Assembly: GCA_963575745.1 (NCBI GenBank)
Contig: CAUYUJ010017985.1
Location: 98,612 to 137,111, forward strand
Direction: 5' to 3'
Source of the DNA: Prorocentrum cordatum
Lineage: Eukaryota; Sar; Dinophyceae; Prorocentrales; Prorocentraceae
DNA: 38,500 nt
The position numbers were made by a program, and so were the translations under genes. Of this stretch, positions 1-11,270 are shown piece by piece. How positions within the stretch are numbered: the stretch's first letter is position 1; each line of letters begins with the position of its first letter. The notes below the pieces were generated by a model, which was not told the DNA's origin, made no database searches, and was given only the letters and a program-made list of their open reading frames with translations.

Positions 1-224
1 AGGGGCCTCGTTCCTTTTCTGGGGTTCCCTGTGACAGCGCTTCGACCGTAGAGAAATCTCGACCTGCGCCCGAGAGACCCCGCCTTCCTGCGTCCTTTTC
101 CCCGAGATGGACACCGATCGGCGACGGCCCCTTCGGCCCGAGGCGGGGCGAAATCGCCTCTGCGGGGACACTGCGACGCCAGGGTCTCGCGGTCGCCGCC
201 GCCAGCGGCCAGCTCCCCCGTCGT

Positions 225-259
<35 letters not shown>

Positions 260-398
260 TCGTCGAGGCCGTCGCCGCCACCGCCGCCGCCGTCGCCGTC
301 GCCGCCACGCCACGCTCGATTGAGCACCGTGCCTGCACGCTTCATATGAGCTGAGGGTTTCCTTTTTTCCCTGGCAGCGGGCGGGCACGCAAGTTTGC

Positions 399-466
399 GT
401 CAAGTACCCGCTGGTCGTGGAAAGCAGATCCCCATATGCTCCAAGTGCCTTCCCACTTCAAGAATC
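399..466 (+). repeat. Diverged third copy of the satellite-flanking repeat
   Basis: The stretch containing TACCCGCTGGTCGTGGAAAG, then CAGATCCCC and AGTGCCTTCCCACTTCAAGA, follows the same order as the repeats at 26435-26512 and 37053-37130. It lacks the middle segment with GTAGGT and TTTTTGGATTC. I read it as a dispersed repeat family with an internally deleted member. The match was made by eye and the exact ends are uncertain. Confidence 0.5.
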
Positions 467-627
467 GGCCTACTTCTGCTGCGCTTTGCTATTCTCTGGA
501 AAGCCCTGAACCCAATTTACCTGATCTGCCTTACTACTCCATGTGTTTCCCGAATCAGTGCTTGCACTGAAGGGGTCCTAGCGGATATTGAAAAATTCGG
601 CGAACGTTTCCCGCCGATTTTGGTAGC

Positions 628-735
628 TGGCTGGGTTCCCAGGTTCCCGGTTCCGGGTGCCCGGGTTCCTGGTTATTGGTTCCGGGCCGATTTCGGTGGG
701 TTCCGGGTTCCCCGGTTCCCGGGTTCCCGGTCGAT
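628..735 (+). repeat. Degenerate GGTTCCCGG minisatellite
   Basis: The motif GGGTTCCCGG and close variants recur about eight to ten times over roughly 100 bp. GGTTCC is kept in most copies and spacing is irregular. Open frames through it encode only a VPGFR/GTGEP-like periodic peptide and are not taken as genes. Confidence 0.7.
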
Positions 736-1420
736 GTCCTTGTCGATTTGTTTATCGATCCCATTTCAAACCATTTTTTGTTTGGGTGTGTTCTCCGGTG
801 TGATTACCTACGTCTCCCGACCAGCACGTGTGCAATTGCCGCTCCTGACATATCACGGCCCCTCGCTGGTGGAAGGCGTCGTCGCCGCCGCCGCCGCCGT
901 CGCCGCCGGCTGGCCTCTTCCACGAGTGGGGGATCGACCACAGAGGCGATATGCAGCCCAAAAATCGGTTTGTCGAGTCACGCGTAGAATTCTATCAAAC
1001 CTGCGCACATTCAAATTGCGCGTGTCTCATGGATTCGACGAACAGTCGAGTCTGACCTCTGTAGTCGACCCCCTTGCTCCTCACGGGCGAGCGACGGTAT
1101 AGAACACCTTGTTCGCTGTCAGGGGCGCCTGTCCCAGGGCGACTGGAAGGTCTACACCCTCACGGCGGCACGTCAGGGCATAAACTTTCTTGCGGCCCTG
1201 GGGCAGCCCCCCTGGTGACGGGAGAGTTTCTTTTATACCGTTCTCCGCCCGTTAGCATTGTGGATGCCATGACCATGGACATTCTAACAGTCCCATCATT
1301 GAATTAAAGCTGTGCTCAACATGCACAAAACATGTTCTAAGCGTGTTTCAAGCATGTTTTTTGTTTTATCATATTTGAGCATGTGGAAATGTTTGAAACA
1401 TGGTTAAAACATATTAAAAA

Positions 1421-1567
1421 CATGATTTGGACATCTGGCAATTATTTGGCAGCATGCGTCCTCTCCATTAATCGACTTCCACACATCGAGCAATGTTCAA
1501 AGCATGTTTTGGACATCTGGCAATTCTTTGGCAGCACGCGTCCTCTCCATCCATCGACTTCCACAGC
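1421..1567 (+). repeat. 82-bp tandem duplication (two copies)
   Basis: Copy 1 (1421-1485) and copy 2 (1503-1567) share GGACATCTGGCAATT, TTTGGCAGCA and GCGTCCTCTCCAT in the same order with only a few mismatches. They follow a more AT-rich stretch (1310-1415) with several ACATGTT/AACATG motifs that is unlike the surrounding GC-rich DNA. Confidence 0.8.
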
Positions 1568-1734
1568 GCTAGCAGTCGACTCCCGTGCCCAGGAGGCCGC
1601 GGGGCAGCCCGCGGGGGCGCCGCTCTCGTCCCGGGCGGCGCGGCCGCCCTGCAGGGCGCGGGAGCGGGAGCGGGAGCGCGGCGGCGCAGGCGGGCGCGGC
1701 CCCCGCGCGGAGGAGGGGAGAACGGCAACGAAAC

Positions 1735-2213
1735 GTCCCTCCTCCCTCCCTCCCCTCCCTCCCTCCTCCCTCCTCCTCCTCCTCCTCCTCCTCCTCCTCG
1801 TTCCTCCTCCATCCTCGACCCTCCTCCTCCTCCTCCTCCTCCATCCTCCTCCTCCTCCTCCTCCTCCTCCTCCTCCTCCTCCTCCTCCTCCTACTCCTAC
1901 TCCTACTCCTCACTCCTACCCTCCTCGATCCTCCCCTCTTCCTCCCTCCTCCTCCTTCTCCCTCCTCCTCCTCCTCCTCCTCCTCTTCCTCCTCTCCTCC
2001 TCCTCCTCGCCCTCCTCCCTCCTCCTCCATCCTCCATCCTCCCTCCTCTCCTCCTCCTTCTCCTCCTCCTCCTCCTCCTCCTCCTCCTCCTCCTCCTCTC
2101 CTCCTCCTCCCCTCCTCCTCCCCCTCCTCCTCCTCCTCCTCCTCCCTCCTCCTCCTCCTCCTCCTCCTCCTCCTCCTCCTCCTCCTCCTACTCCTCCTCC
2201 TCCTCCTCCCCCT
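1735..2213 (+). repeat. (CTC)n polypyrimidine tract, about 480 bp
   Basis: Almost pure CCT/CTC triplets broken by occasional A or T. The plus strand is polypyrimidine, so the tract has mirror symmetry and could form triplex DNA. The 455-, 420- and 239-residue open frames across it are Ser/Pro/Leu or Arg/Gly/Glu homopolymers and are not genes. Confidence 0.95.
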
Positions 2214-2214
2214 T

Positions 2215-2380
2215 CCACACGAAAAAGAAACAGCATAGGCACAGACTTTTGGCGCTCCGCGCGGATGTCTCGGATCTGCGCTGGGCACCCCCAGCGGCGC
2301 CTCGGGTGGGGTGTGCAGCGCAGATCCCAGAAGTCCGCGCGGAGTGTCAAAAGTTTGTGCCTATATTGTTTTTTGTGTGG
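2215..2380. repeat. Long foldback element (MITE-like or hairpin RNA-like)
   Basis: The left arm (about 2215-2295) and right arm (about 2301-2380) are reverse complements over about 80 bp with only scattered mismatches. Paired blocks include ATAGGCACA with TGTGCCTAT, CTCCGCGCGGA with TCCGCGCGGAG, and GGATCTGCGCTG with CAGCGCAGATCC. The loop is only a few bases. A transcript would form one long hairpin with bulges. No coding function is visible. It sits at the end of a (CTC)n tract and is followed by GGAGGAGGAG, so the symmetry continues weakly outward. Confidence 0.85.
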
Positions 2381-3906
2381 AGGAGGAGGAGAAATCCGCG
2401 CAGATCCAAGAGATCGGCTTCTCTTTTTTCTAAACTTGCAGCGTTGTTTTCGCAAGCTCGTGGGTCGCTGTCGTTTTCTCTCCGCTCTCGCTGTGCTTTC
2501 AGCCTGGGGCCCACCCTTGGCCAATCACGACGACTTCGGCAATCTGCGCGGGCACGCTGCCGGACCGCTCTCGTTACAGAGCGCCCCAGAACGACCACGC
2601 AATTGCAGCGCACAACGGTTTCGGTCGACCCCTGGAGAGAGGATCGAACGAGGGAGACGCTCAGAGAAGGGAACGGTACCCCTACCGCTGCCTTTCCCTC
2701 GTTTTCCCCTTTGTTGGGGCCTCCTGGGAGGCCTTCGTCGCCACCGCTAGTTTAGCATCGAGGTCCTGGTCAGAACGCGCCTCGGGAGAGGTCCTGGGAG
2801 CAGCGGTGTCGGTACCTTTCGGTTTCTTCATTTCTGCCTCTGGAGGTGAGAGACATGGCGGGAGAGAGAAGAAATGAGATGAGAAGGCGACAGTTCGAGG
2901 CAGGCCGGGTGCGGGCGAGCCATCTCTGACTCCCCTCCCAGTTCTGCCGAGTTCCTCCTCCTCCTACTCCCCCTCCTCCTCCCCCTCCTCCCCCTCCTCC
3001 CCCTCCTCCTCCTCCTCCTCCTCCTCCTCGAGTGGGCCCTACGTGCGATGCGCAATCAGGAGCGGGGGCTCTGTACCCTAGAGGAGGCGGAGGAGGAGGT
3101 GACGGAGGAGCAGGAGAGCAGCGGCGTGGTTCGAGGAGGTTCGAGGATCGGAAGGAGCCCAGAGGTGCGAGGCTCGAGAAGGACCGCGAGGATCGTGAAG
3201 ATCTGGGCGTCGCAGTTGTTTCGCACTGGGCGTTTCCCGCCCGTATTCATACCGGGGAACTCTCTCACGGATGGATCTCGCTCGAGGTTTGTTGTCGAGG
3301 GTTCTGGTCGTGATCTCTCCAGGTGGTGCAATTTTCGTTTGTTTTGAATCGGTCAGTTGTTGCTCCCCCGCCCCGCCTCCTCGCTGGGTCCTTGTTCGCG
3401 TCCTCTTCGCTGTTTCCCAGCCTCCATTTCCTCGCCACCTCTGGGTAACTGCGCCTTCGCATTCTGAAAACTTTCGCGATCTCGTGGTGGATCTGCCAGT
3501 TGCGCAGCCCTCGCCTCTTGCGTGAGTTTCTGGGAAGTCCTGCTGAGCGCGGTCCCACTCGGGTCCACGCTTAAACTTCCCTGTGGAGGGGACATTGCCA
3601 ACTGCGACGCTTTCGTCACCTCAGTGAGTTTGTGGGGTGGGTCAGCGGGGTGTGGATTGTCCAGGTCCACGCCACAGTCGGACCGAGGCATGAGGTCGAG
3701 GTCGGTTCGGGGAGGGTGCCCTAGTGCGCTTCGTGCCTGTCGGGCGTACATCTGCAACCCGGGGAGGGTACCCTTGGATCTTCGCTGTGTGTGTGTGTGG
3801 AGGACACAGGGTCTCATGTTCTTGGAGGATGTTCGTCTGGCCTAGATAGGACTGTATCCAGATCCCCGCTTGTGCTCCCCATCGTGGTCGTTTGTGATAT
3901 TTTCAT
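2381..3906. other. Intergenic DNA, no supported gene; short (CTC)n tract
   Basis: A (CTC)n/CCCCTCCTC tract lies at about 2955-3030. The rest is moderately GC-rich without a convincing exon. The open frames of 60-150 codons have no recognisable motif and overlap on both strands. Confidence 0.6.
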
Positions 3907-4105
3907 TGTTTTGCCGATTGGCGCAGGCCTTCGCACCCCCCCCAATGGAGTACATCTCTTGGCTGTTTTGGGGGGCCTGTTTCGAGCAGTTGGGGTCTCC
4001 CCCAGAGGCAGCACTCTTGCAAACAGTCGCACTAAGCAGAGGTCTGGAGCAAGACCCCCCACCTTCCCCCCCCCTTTCCGCCCAATATCGAAAAGCCGAA
4101 TAACA
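3907..4105 (+). repeat. Dispersed repeat family D, copy 1 (uninterrupted)
   Basis: This stretch is collinear with 20527-20885. Shared blocks are TTGTTTT(G/A)CCGAT(T/C)GGCGC, CCTCGCACCCC-like C runs, TGGAGTA(C/G)ATCT, GCAAACAGTCGC, GCAGAGGTC(T/C)(G/A)GAG and a C-rich stretch before CCGA. Here nothing separates GCAAACAGTCGC from the GCAGAGGTC block except a few bases, so this copy shows the empty site for the MITE in copy 2. Confidence 0.75.
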
Positions 4106-5984
4106 AAAACGTTCACATCCCTGGGCGGTGCCTGTGAGCTTGCTACTTGGGGTATTGGCAGGATGGATGGATTGGTCTGTCGTCTGATGTACTTATCGAT
4201 GAACAAGTCGGTGGCACGAATGGAACGATGCCGCAACAGACAGAGTGCGTCAATTGAGATGCCGTGGGATACACCTGCTGGGCACTTCTCGTCGTTGGCC
4301 GTGCGCAGCACGTGGCATTCCTGATCGGATAAGGTGTGTCCTCCTTTTCCATGCGCAGGTCGTGCTCTCCGTGCACTGGTGTGCTCGGGAACGCAAGAAA
4401 AAATAAGGGCAACACGTTTCGGCGCCGGATCTCGAGAATGACGGCACATGATAGGTACGTAAAGGGTGCAATCTTCCCGCTTGGCCTCTCTGTGCCACTA
4501 TGTTACTTCTTGGGTAAATAGTCGGTGGCCTTGGAATTTGTTGGAGCATGTCCAGGCGAATTCGGCTCAGTCGGGGTTGATCAGGTTTGAAGTTCAGGGT
4601 TATCTGGCGAAGGTTCGTCTAGTATTTCCCTAATGCAGCTCGGTCTCTCCGTACTCCAGCCCAATGCCTCCTATGTATCGCTGCCTGCACAGAACTCTCC
4701 AGAGTTGCCACCCAATCCCGTAAATGCGCTAACGGCAATGTAGGTAGCGGCGATGTAGGTTTCGGCATTGTAGGTGGGACTGGTTCGTGGCCAAACCAAT
4801 TGTAGGACATAGAGGTTCGCGCTTTCCTACAATTCGCTGCGCCGTGTTCGCTCGATACATACGCACAGCTGTAATTTAGGAAAGTGTGGCTCTTGATGTC
4901 CTACAATTTGTTCTGCGCGAGCTCGGTGTCACAAACATCAGACTCCCAGCATCGCCCTGCACCAAGATCGCCGTTAGCGCGGCCTTGGCACCCCCTGCAC
5001 CTCTTCGACGGAGTGGCTCCTCCCACCCGCAGGCGCGCGCGAGCATGGCTCCGGCGCCGGCCGGGACGGCAAGGACGTGGCGCCGCCCGCGATGACGCCG
5101 GCAGCGGCGGAGGAGGCGCGCTGGCCAGGGGAGGTCGGGGATCAAGATTCGGGATGTTTTGTTGCTGCTCCGCGTCTGGGTGCCCTCCCTCTGCCGCGTC
5201 GCCGCTGTGCTTCGCCTGCTCATGTTTCCGCGTGCCGCCGGCGGCTACTGCCCTGTGCTCGACTCTTGCTTTCGATCCCTTGGACGGCGCGCAGCCACCC
5301 GCGTCGCGCGCGAGGAAAAAAAGTCTGGGTGCCCTCCCCCTCGCCCTGTCCTCTGCGGCCGCTTCGTCCCCCCATGTTCCCCCTCTTGCACGCCGGCCAA
5401 TTCGCGTCCCGGTCGCCCCGGATCGCCGCTCGTTGGCGCGGTGTTTGCCTCGCCGCTGGCGTACAATGTTTTGCTGTTGCCTCTTCGGGGCACCGGAGGC
5501 CTCCGGAACCGCACGTGGTCCTCCAGAGCCTCGGGGGACCGGGCCTCCCATGGGGCCTCCAGAGGCCTTTTCTCTGCCTGCTACAGCTGCTTCTGATGTG
5601 TGCTCGACATTGATCGTTCAAGCTTTGCCTGTTGTAGGAATCCGTCGTGACACTGCTCAGCCATGAAGAAGTGCTCCCCTTAACAGAAACCTCGCATGTG
5701 CAATTCCTCCTTGCCCAGAAGTCGGCACGACGGGGACATGGCTGCACCGGTGTGCGCGCGTACTGACTGGCACGTGCATTTGAGTGGTAAGCATGCCACC
5801 ATGTACTGATGTTCGGCCCATACGGCCACCGTGCCTGGGTCGAATATAAAAAGCGCCTTGGAAGCCAATCGTTGTTCCCCATCTCCTAGTTGGGTTGTTT
5901 GTTAATTATTTACGCCCCGCGCAGTAGTTCTCCTGTTACTTTTCTAATGTTATCACTTCGCGCAACCAGTCGCTCAATCACCCA
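4106..5984. other. Intergenic DNA with small internal duplications
   Basis: No gene can be supported. A 15-bp unit ending in ATGTAGGT occurs three times at 4732-4776. A segment of about 150 bp is loosely duplicated at about 5154-5300 and 5310-5480: both halves hold GTCTGGGTGCCCTCCC and later an ATGTT(T/C)C block, and an ATGTTTTG(T/C)TG block lies at the start and end. Open frames of 145-260 codons through the duplication lack any motif I know. Confidence 0.55.
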
Positions 5985-6240
5985 CGAACCATCATCATGA
6001 TAACAGCAGCAGTCTCCTCACCACCAGGCACAACCTCATCATAATTTACCTAATCACCCACGCCATCATCATCATCAGCATCATCAACCACACTTTCACC
6101 ACACACGATCACTGCCCCACACATTCAATCCATCATCAGCATCACCTTCATCATGGTCAATACCCCGCTCAGTATTACTATCTAGTCATCACCATCAGCA
6201 CTTTCACATCATCATCCTCAAAATCGTCATCACCGCACGC
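5985..6240 (+). repeat. CAT/ATC-rich degenerate microsatellite
   Basis: CATCATCAT and TCATCATCA runs alternate with CACCA and CAGCAT variants over about 250 bp, giving a composition clearly lower in G than the surroundings. No open frame of interest crosses it. Confidence 0.75.
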
Positions 6241-6259
6241 ACACGCTTGCGTTCATGTC

Positions 6260-7790
6260 GCGGATGTCTCGAACTGGAGCCCTGTTTGTGAGTGAGATGT
6301 GAGGAAATCGCAGGTTGGAACCCCTTTCCTTGCGGAGCCCGATAAGCATGTTATTCATCTGAGCGGGTCATCCGAGCCTTGTAATTGTCGTCATTCTCGG
6401 GCCCCTGAGCCTTGAGTCTGGGGGACGTTGCGTGCGGGAGTCACGTCCGCGTGTGAAATGTGAGCAGGTCTCAGGCGGGATCCGCTGAGCTATGGGGACC
6501 GCAGATCGTGCCATTAATTCAAGCGGGTCGCCCGAATGATGCAATTGTCGTCGCTTTCGGGCCCGTGAGCCTTGACTATGTTGGAAGTCTCGTGCGGGAG
6601 CTTCGTCCGCGCGCGTGATGTGAGGAAGTCTTAGGCGGAACCGCTTCGTCATGGGGCCCGCAGGTCACGCCTTTAACCCGAGCGGAACATCCGAATCATG
6701 TAACTGTCATCGCTCTGGGGCCCGTTAGTCTTGAATCTGGACGACGTCTCGTGCGGGAGTTTCGTTTGTGAGTGAATTGCCAGGACGTTTCAGGCGGGAA
6801 CCCCCTCCCCAGGGGGCCTCAGGTCACGTTATCAATCCGAGCGGGCCGTCCGAATCCTGCAATTGTCGTAGCTTTCGAGCCCCTGAGCTTGAATCTGGGG
6901 GGCAGGTCGTGCGGGAGCATCGTCCGCCCGTGAAATGCGAGGAAGTCTTCGGCGGGAGCCCTTTCCCTACGGGGATCGCAAAGAATATTATTAATTCAAG
7001 CGGGTCATCCAGATCTTGCAAGTGCCGTCACTATTCTGGAGGAAGTCTCGTGCGGGAGCCCCGTCCGCGCGCGAAACTTGAGGAAGTCTCAGGCGGGAAC
7101 CCCCCTCCTATGGGGCCCGCAGGTCACGTTATCAATCCGACCGAGTCATCCGGATCTTGTCACTATCGCTTTTTCGAGCCCCTGAGCGTTGAATTTGGAG
7201 GAAGTCTCGCGCGGGAGCCTCGCCCGCGCGTGAAATGTCAGGAGGTCTCAGGCGGGAGCCCCCTCCCTAGGGGGAGCGCAGATGGCGTCATCAATCCGAT
7301 CTGGTCATCCGAATCCTGCGATAGTCATCGTCCCAGGCCCCTGAGCCTTGAATCTGGAGGAAGTCTCGCGCGGGAGCCTCGTCCGCGCGTGAAATGTAAG
7401 AAAATCTCGTGCCGGAGCCCCTTCCTTATTATGCCCGCAGATCACGTCATCAATCCGAGTGGGTCATCATAATCGCGTAACTGTCGTCACTTTCGGGCCC
7501 CAGAGCCTATCTGGAGGAAGTCTCGTGCGGAAGCTTCGTTTGCGAGTGAGTTGCAAGGAAGTCTCAGGCGGGAGCCCCTCCCGATGGGTCCCGTAGATCA
7601 CGTCATTACTCCGAGCTGCTCCTCCGGATCCTGTAACTCTTGAGCGGGAGCCTCGTCCGTGAGTGAAATGTGATGAAGTCTCAGGCGGGAGACCCCTCCC
7701 TATGCGGCCCGCAGATCACGTCATCAATCCGAGCCGGCCATCTGAATCTTGTAACCGTCGTCGCGTCCGGGTCTGCGCCAGGGCGACAAG
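6260..7790 (+). repeat. 159-bp tandem repeat, about nine copies
   Basis: The marker (G/C)(T/C)GCGGGAG recurs at about 6431, 6593, 6752, 6909, 7050, 7208, 7368, 7526 and 7640, mostly 157-162 bp apart with two short units. Each unit runs: GTCCGCGCGTGAAATGT, GAAGTCTCAGGCGGGA, CCCTCCC-TATGGGGCCCGCAG, ATCACGTCATCAATCCGAG, CGGGTCATCCGAATC, TCGGGCCCCTGAGCC and TTGAATCTGGAGG. Copies are diverged and contain indels, so it is an ageing satellite. The 234-codon open frame within it simply reflects the repeat. Confidence 0.9.
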
Positions 7791-9016
7791 GAGAATGACG
7801 CAGAAGGACTATGGTGATGGTTATATCCAGGCTAGCCGAGAGTATTCTCGTGTGGGGTCCTACCGTCAGATGATTGTTGTAGAGGTGGACTTTTGGCAGG
7901 CTTCTTGGAGGCTTCTTGGGAGCCTCTTGGGGGCCTCTTACTGGTCTCATGGGGCTCCTTCGGTGTGTGTGTGAGTGTGTGTTTGCGTGCCTCTTGGGAG
8001 CCTGCTGGTGGTCTCGTCTGCGGGGCCATCTTGGGAAAAGGGGTCGACATGTCAGTTTGGGTTCCGTCCCTTCGGCCGTCATGGGGGACTGTTGGGCCGT
8101 CTTGGGCGCGTCAGAGGCGGCAAAAGGTAAGCATGGCAACATGATGCAGAACCTTCAGGCTTTCAGTATGTTTGTCCTCTCGAACCCTCCCCGAGGACCT
8201 TCACGACGGCCCAAGATGCGCTCAAGAGGTTTCCAGGAAGGATCGCGATACCATCTTAGAGCATGCTGGAAGGCTGGGGTTTAAACCGTGTTGCCGGGGC
8301 CTTTCTGGAAAAGCGCACGACAAGAGCGCCCGCTGGCGCTAAGAAGCGGTCAGAACCTCAGTGCATTGGGGGGCCGGGTCCCTTTCAAAGCATCCACATT
8401 CGTCAAAACAGAGACGTGGAAGGGACTTGAGGACACTGCACTCAGTGCCGGCAGCGCGGTGGCGGAACATTGTTCGTGCGTGCACGCATGTGTGTGTGTG
8501 AGAGAGAGTACGTTCTCGCGCGTGCGCATTGAGCCATGTGTATGTGCGTATGTGCGTATGTTGGTGCACTGGCGCACGAGTCATGCCTGCGTGCGCATTC
8601 TCATGCACAGTGTCAAGGCCTCACGAAGGCGCTCCGAGATGGGGAGCACCATGTTGTTCAGAGCGTGAATTACCTACCCCGCTTTCGCGTCCAGGCAAAA
8701 CCAAGCCATACCACGCGCCTCCTGGTCACGCGGCCTGACCAGTACAGGCCGTAGTTTGGCATCGCTTGGTATCTCTTGGAAGCGAGGGTGGTCAAAAGCG
8801 AGGTAGGTTTGTTTGCCCCCTAGTTATGGTTTCCCATGCCGGTATGCAGCCATGTTGGACATGCCCGTGTGTCGGTCGGCCGTGCCCGCCGAGGTAAGCA
8901 GCCGCATCAACCGTATTCTTGCGATCGTGTCTACTCCCAGTGCAGCTAAGGCGGCTCTCACGTGCTCCTCTCGCCCGGTGCATCTTGTCTTGAGTGATCG
9001 CGTGGTTACATCACCT
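7791..9016. other. Intergenic DNA with TG-rich stretch
   Basis: A degenerate repeat around GGCTTCTTGGGA runs from about 7895 to 8030. At about 8485-8580 alternating purine-pyrimidine runs (TGTGTGTGTG, CGCGCGTGCGC, TGTATGTGCGTATG) could favour Z-DNA; minus-strand frames across it are His/Thr repeats. No gene is supported. Confidence 0.6.
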
Positions 9017-9154
9017 TCCTTTCCTCCTCCTCGTCCTCCTCCTTCTCCTCCTCCTCCTCCTCCTCGTCCTCCTCCTCCCCCTCCTCCTCCTCCTCCTCCT
9101 CCTCCTCCGCCTCCTCCTCATCATCCTTATCCTCCTCCTCCTCCTCCACCTTTG
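9017..9154 (+). repeat. (CTC)n polypyrimidine tract
   Basis: CTC triplets with TCGTCC and CATCC interruptions. The Leu- or Pro-rich open frames are artefacts of the triplet repeat. Confidence 0.9.
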
Positions 9155-9417
9155 GGTGATGCAATGGCTGTCTAATTTAGGCTGGCAGTTAGTGATGGCA
9201 GTTGGAGGAGGCCGACTACAGCAATGAAGAGTACAGTGACCGGGTCGTCACTGTGACGACCATGAGATGACGGTGATGCTGTTACTGGGATGCATTTATG
9301 TTTTTGTTTTCTGACGCTTGCGGAGGTTGTTACAGATTGTGTGATGATGTCCTGTGTTTTGTATTTGAGCGTGTGGTTTTCGAAGGTAATCGGGCGTTCC
9401 GGGTGCATTTGAGATGT

Positions 9418-9735
9418 GAGGATGGAGGAGGAAGAGGAGGTGTAATCGAGGAGGAGATAATAGGGCCTAGGGCGGGAGTGCGAGGAAACAGCAGCACCAG
9501 TAGGGGAGAAAGGGGGGAGGGAGGATAGGAGTCGGGTGGGATTTGGAGTTGGGGGAGGTCAGGGAGGAGAATTGGGAGAAGCGGACGGGGAGGGAGGGTG
9601 GAGGGGCGCAGGAGGGATGAGGATGATGAGGGAGAGCGGATGGAGTGAGCAGGAAAGGGACATGGAAGGTGAGGGAAGGGGACATGGTCGGGAAGAGGGA
9701 GGAGCGGGAGCCGGAGCGGGGAGGGGAGGGGAGAG
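9418..9735 (+). repeat. Purine-rich GGA/GGGA stretch
   Basis: About 300 bp dominated by GGAGG, GGGAGG and GAGGA on the plus strand, opposite in strand bias to the (CTC)n tract 270 bp upstream. No clean repeat unit is seen. The minus-strand frame of 313 codons over it is Pro/Ser-rich and unsupported. Confidence 0.7.
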
Positions 9736-10660
9736 GTGGACAGGGGATGTTGCAGTGCATTGGAGGTTTGCGTAGTCAGACATCGTTTCTCACATTGTTG
9801 TGCCAGGCATTTGTTCTTGCCATCTCGGCGCCATGGGCGGTGGCGGGAGCTTCGGCCCACCGTACACCATGGCATTCTTGCACTCGCAGTGTTGGGATGG
9901 GAGGCATTCGTGATGGATGGTGTCCGGGTGTCCTGGAACCCTCCTAGATGCTCTCCAGGACTCCAGAACCCTTGCAACCTCCCAGAGATTGGCAAGATCA
10001 TATCTCGGTCTCGGTCTCGGTATGTGTCTGTGGCGAGAGGAGGGGCCAAGCAAGAGCAATCAATGTTCATCGCAACAAAATCATCAATCCTAACATGTAG
10101 GCACATGCACAAGGCTGCAATCGTCCTCGTCGTCGTCTCTCCCCGCAGGCCAGAGGAAGGATATGTGACGCCAACACCAGCGGGGCCGCCTTCGCCGAGG
10201 AGCTCAACGATTCCCCGAGCTGGGGACTGGAGACGTCTCGATCGGGTCACCGAAAAGTATCGGAACCACACCGCCAGGGGGACCCTCTTGTTTCGTCTCC
10301 GTGGTGATGGTGATGTCGTCTACTCCAGGTTTCGTAATGAAAGGGAGGGGGTCACAACCCGCCCAGACGAGAAGTTTTAGACTCCCCCAGGTTATCCGTG
10401 AAAGGGCGGCCCTTTGCCCAGACGCCCCCGAACCCTCCAAGACAGCTCAAATCAGACCCCCCCCCAAACGTGACCCCCCCCCGCTTTATTATGGCATCCG
10501 GAGTATCCTTGGCCCTTTTTTGGGAGATGCCAGGCACCTGGATGCACAGGGTGTTGCCGGCCTGTGCCAGAGCCGGATGCACGCGTGGCTGCACACCGCT
10601 GCAGTGATCGGCCTTCGGCTCCTCGCGATGGTGGCGGCGATTAAAACAGGGCTAGGATCG
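9736..10660. other. Intergenic DNA with one weak exon candidate
   Basis: No full gene is seen. On the plus strand a pyrimidine tract ending TCTCTCCCCGCAG at about 10136-10148 could be a 3' splice site. The following frame (from 10149) reads ARGRICDANTSGAAF and continues open to a stop near 10310. The codon pattern looks coding, but the peptide matches nothing I know and no donor is clear. Confidence 0.3.
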
Positions 10661-10664
10661 GGAT

Positions 10665-10745
10665 GAATCGCTCCAGAGCGTACCGGAGCGCTCTCAGAGC
10701 GTTCTGGAGCGCTCTGGAGCGGCCGCGGCGCCCAATACATGCTCC
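10665..10745. repeat. Palindromic dispersed repeat, family P copy 1
   Basis: The stretch contains nested CGCTCC...GGAGCG palindromes, including GAGCGTTCTGGAGCG, followed by GCGGCCGCGGCGCCCAATAC. A second copy at about 25845-25900 has CGCTCCAGA-GCGT-TCTGGAGCG (9-bp arms, 4-bp loop) followed by GGCCGCGACGCCCGGTAC. The shared core and shared flank show a dispersed repeat rather than chance palindromes. Confidence 0.65.
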
Positions 10746-10864
10746 AAGCCCGCCGATTCTCAGAGATTTCGAGTTATCCCGATCCGATTTTGTCCCGATC
10801 TTCGCGTCGTTTTCGTGGTGCCGATTCTCCCTCGCCCTCCGCCCCATGGCTCGAATGACGACGG

Positions 10865-11118
10865 CTTAAAGGCGCGGGGCGAGACCCTCCAGAAGTCTCC
10901 GAGCACGTCCGCAAACTTCCCCTCATCTCGTCGTCGTCGAGCTCCCCGTCGTGGTCGTCGTCGTCGTTGTCGTCGTCGTCGTCGTCGTCGACCTTGCCGT
11001 CCCAGGGCAGCGCCAGCTTCCAGGAAGCCGCCGCACCCGCCATCCGTCACAGCAGGTGCGGTCGGCGCAGAGGGAGACGAGGAGACGCAGCTCTGACGGG
11101 TGGTTGCCAGGGAGAGTC

Positions 11119-11154
<36 letters not shown>

Positions 11155-11270
11155 AGCCGCCCCCCACGCTAGGTCCGAGACGGCAAGAGGCGCGAAGCGA
11201 GACTCTCAAGAAGCCTCCGAGCGCCTCCGCAAACACTCCCCTCGTCTCTCGTCGTCCTCCTCGTCGACGC
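10865..11270 (+). repeat. 312-bp direct duplication with (GTC)n cores
   Basis: Copy 1 near 10871-10940 and copy 2 near 11183-11255 share GGCGCG(G/A)(G/A)GCGAGAC, CTC(C/A)AGAAG, CTCCGAGC and GTCCGCAAAC/CTCCGCAAAC, then a CTCGTC(G/T) run. (GTC)n runs lie at about 10930-10990, 11117-11152 and 11300-11400. The minus-strand frame is consequently duplicated (FADVLGDFWRVSPRA versus FAEALGGFLRVSLRA). This could be an old exon duplicated on the minus strand, but I cannot assign a product. Confidence 0.65.

Larger units (their letters stand above)
1..1300. other. GC-rich intergenic DNA with short tandem repeats
   Basis: I find no gene that I can support here. There is a GTC/GCC trinucleotide-rich stretch at about 218-307 and a second one at about 878-910; the small open frames across them encode only Ser/Pro or Arg runs. 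Positions 395-470 carry a diverged copy of the dispersed repeat that flanks the large satellite further on. Confidence 0.6.

Noticed and set aside
1383-2755. Frames of 420-455 codons across the first (CTC)n tract
   Set aside because: Homopolymeric Ser/Pro/Leu or Arg/Gly/Glu from a triplet repeat; all frames are open.
5077-5882. Several overlapping frames of 145-260 codons on both strands
   Set aside because: GC-rich DNA with a loose internal duplication; no motif, no splice pair that I trust, and no consistent codon pattern.
8020-8045. Spliced-leader-like GGGCCATCTTGGGA
   Set aside because: Only a short core resembles DinoSL and the flanks do not fit.
8339-8608. Minus-strand frames with HTHTHT runs
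   Set aside because: They come from the TG-rich alternating stretch.
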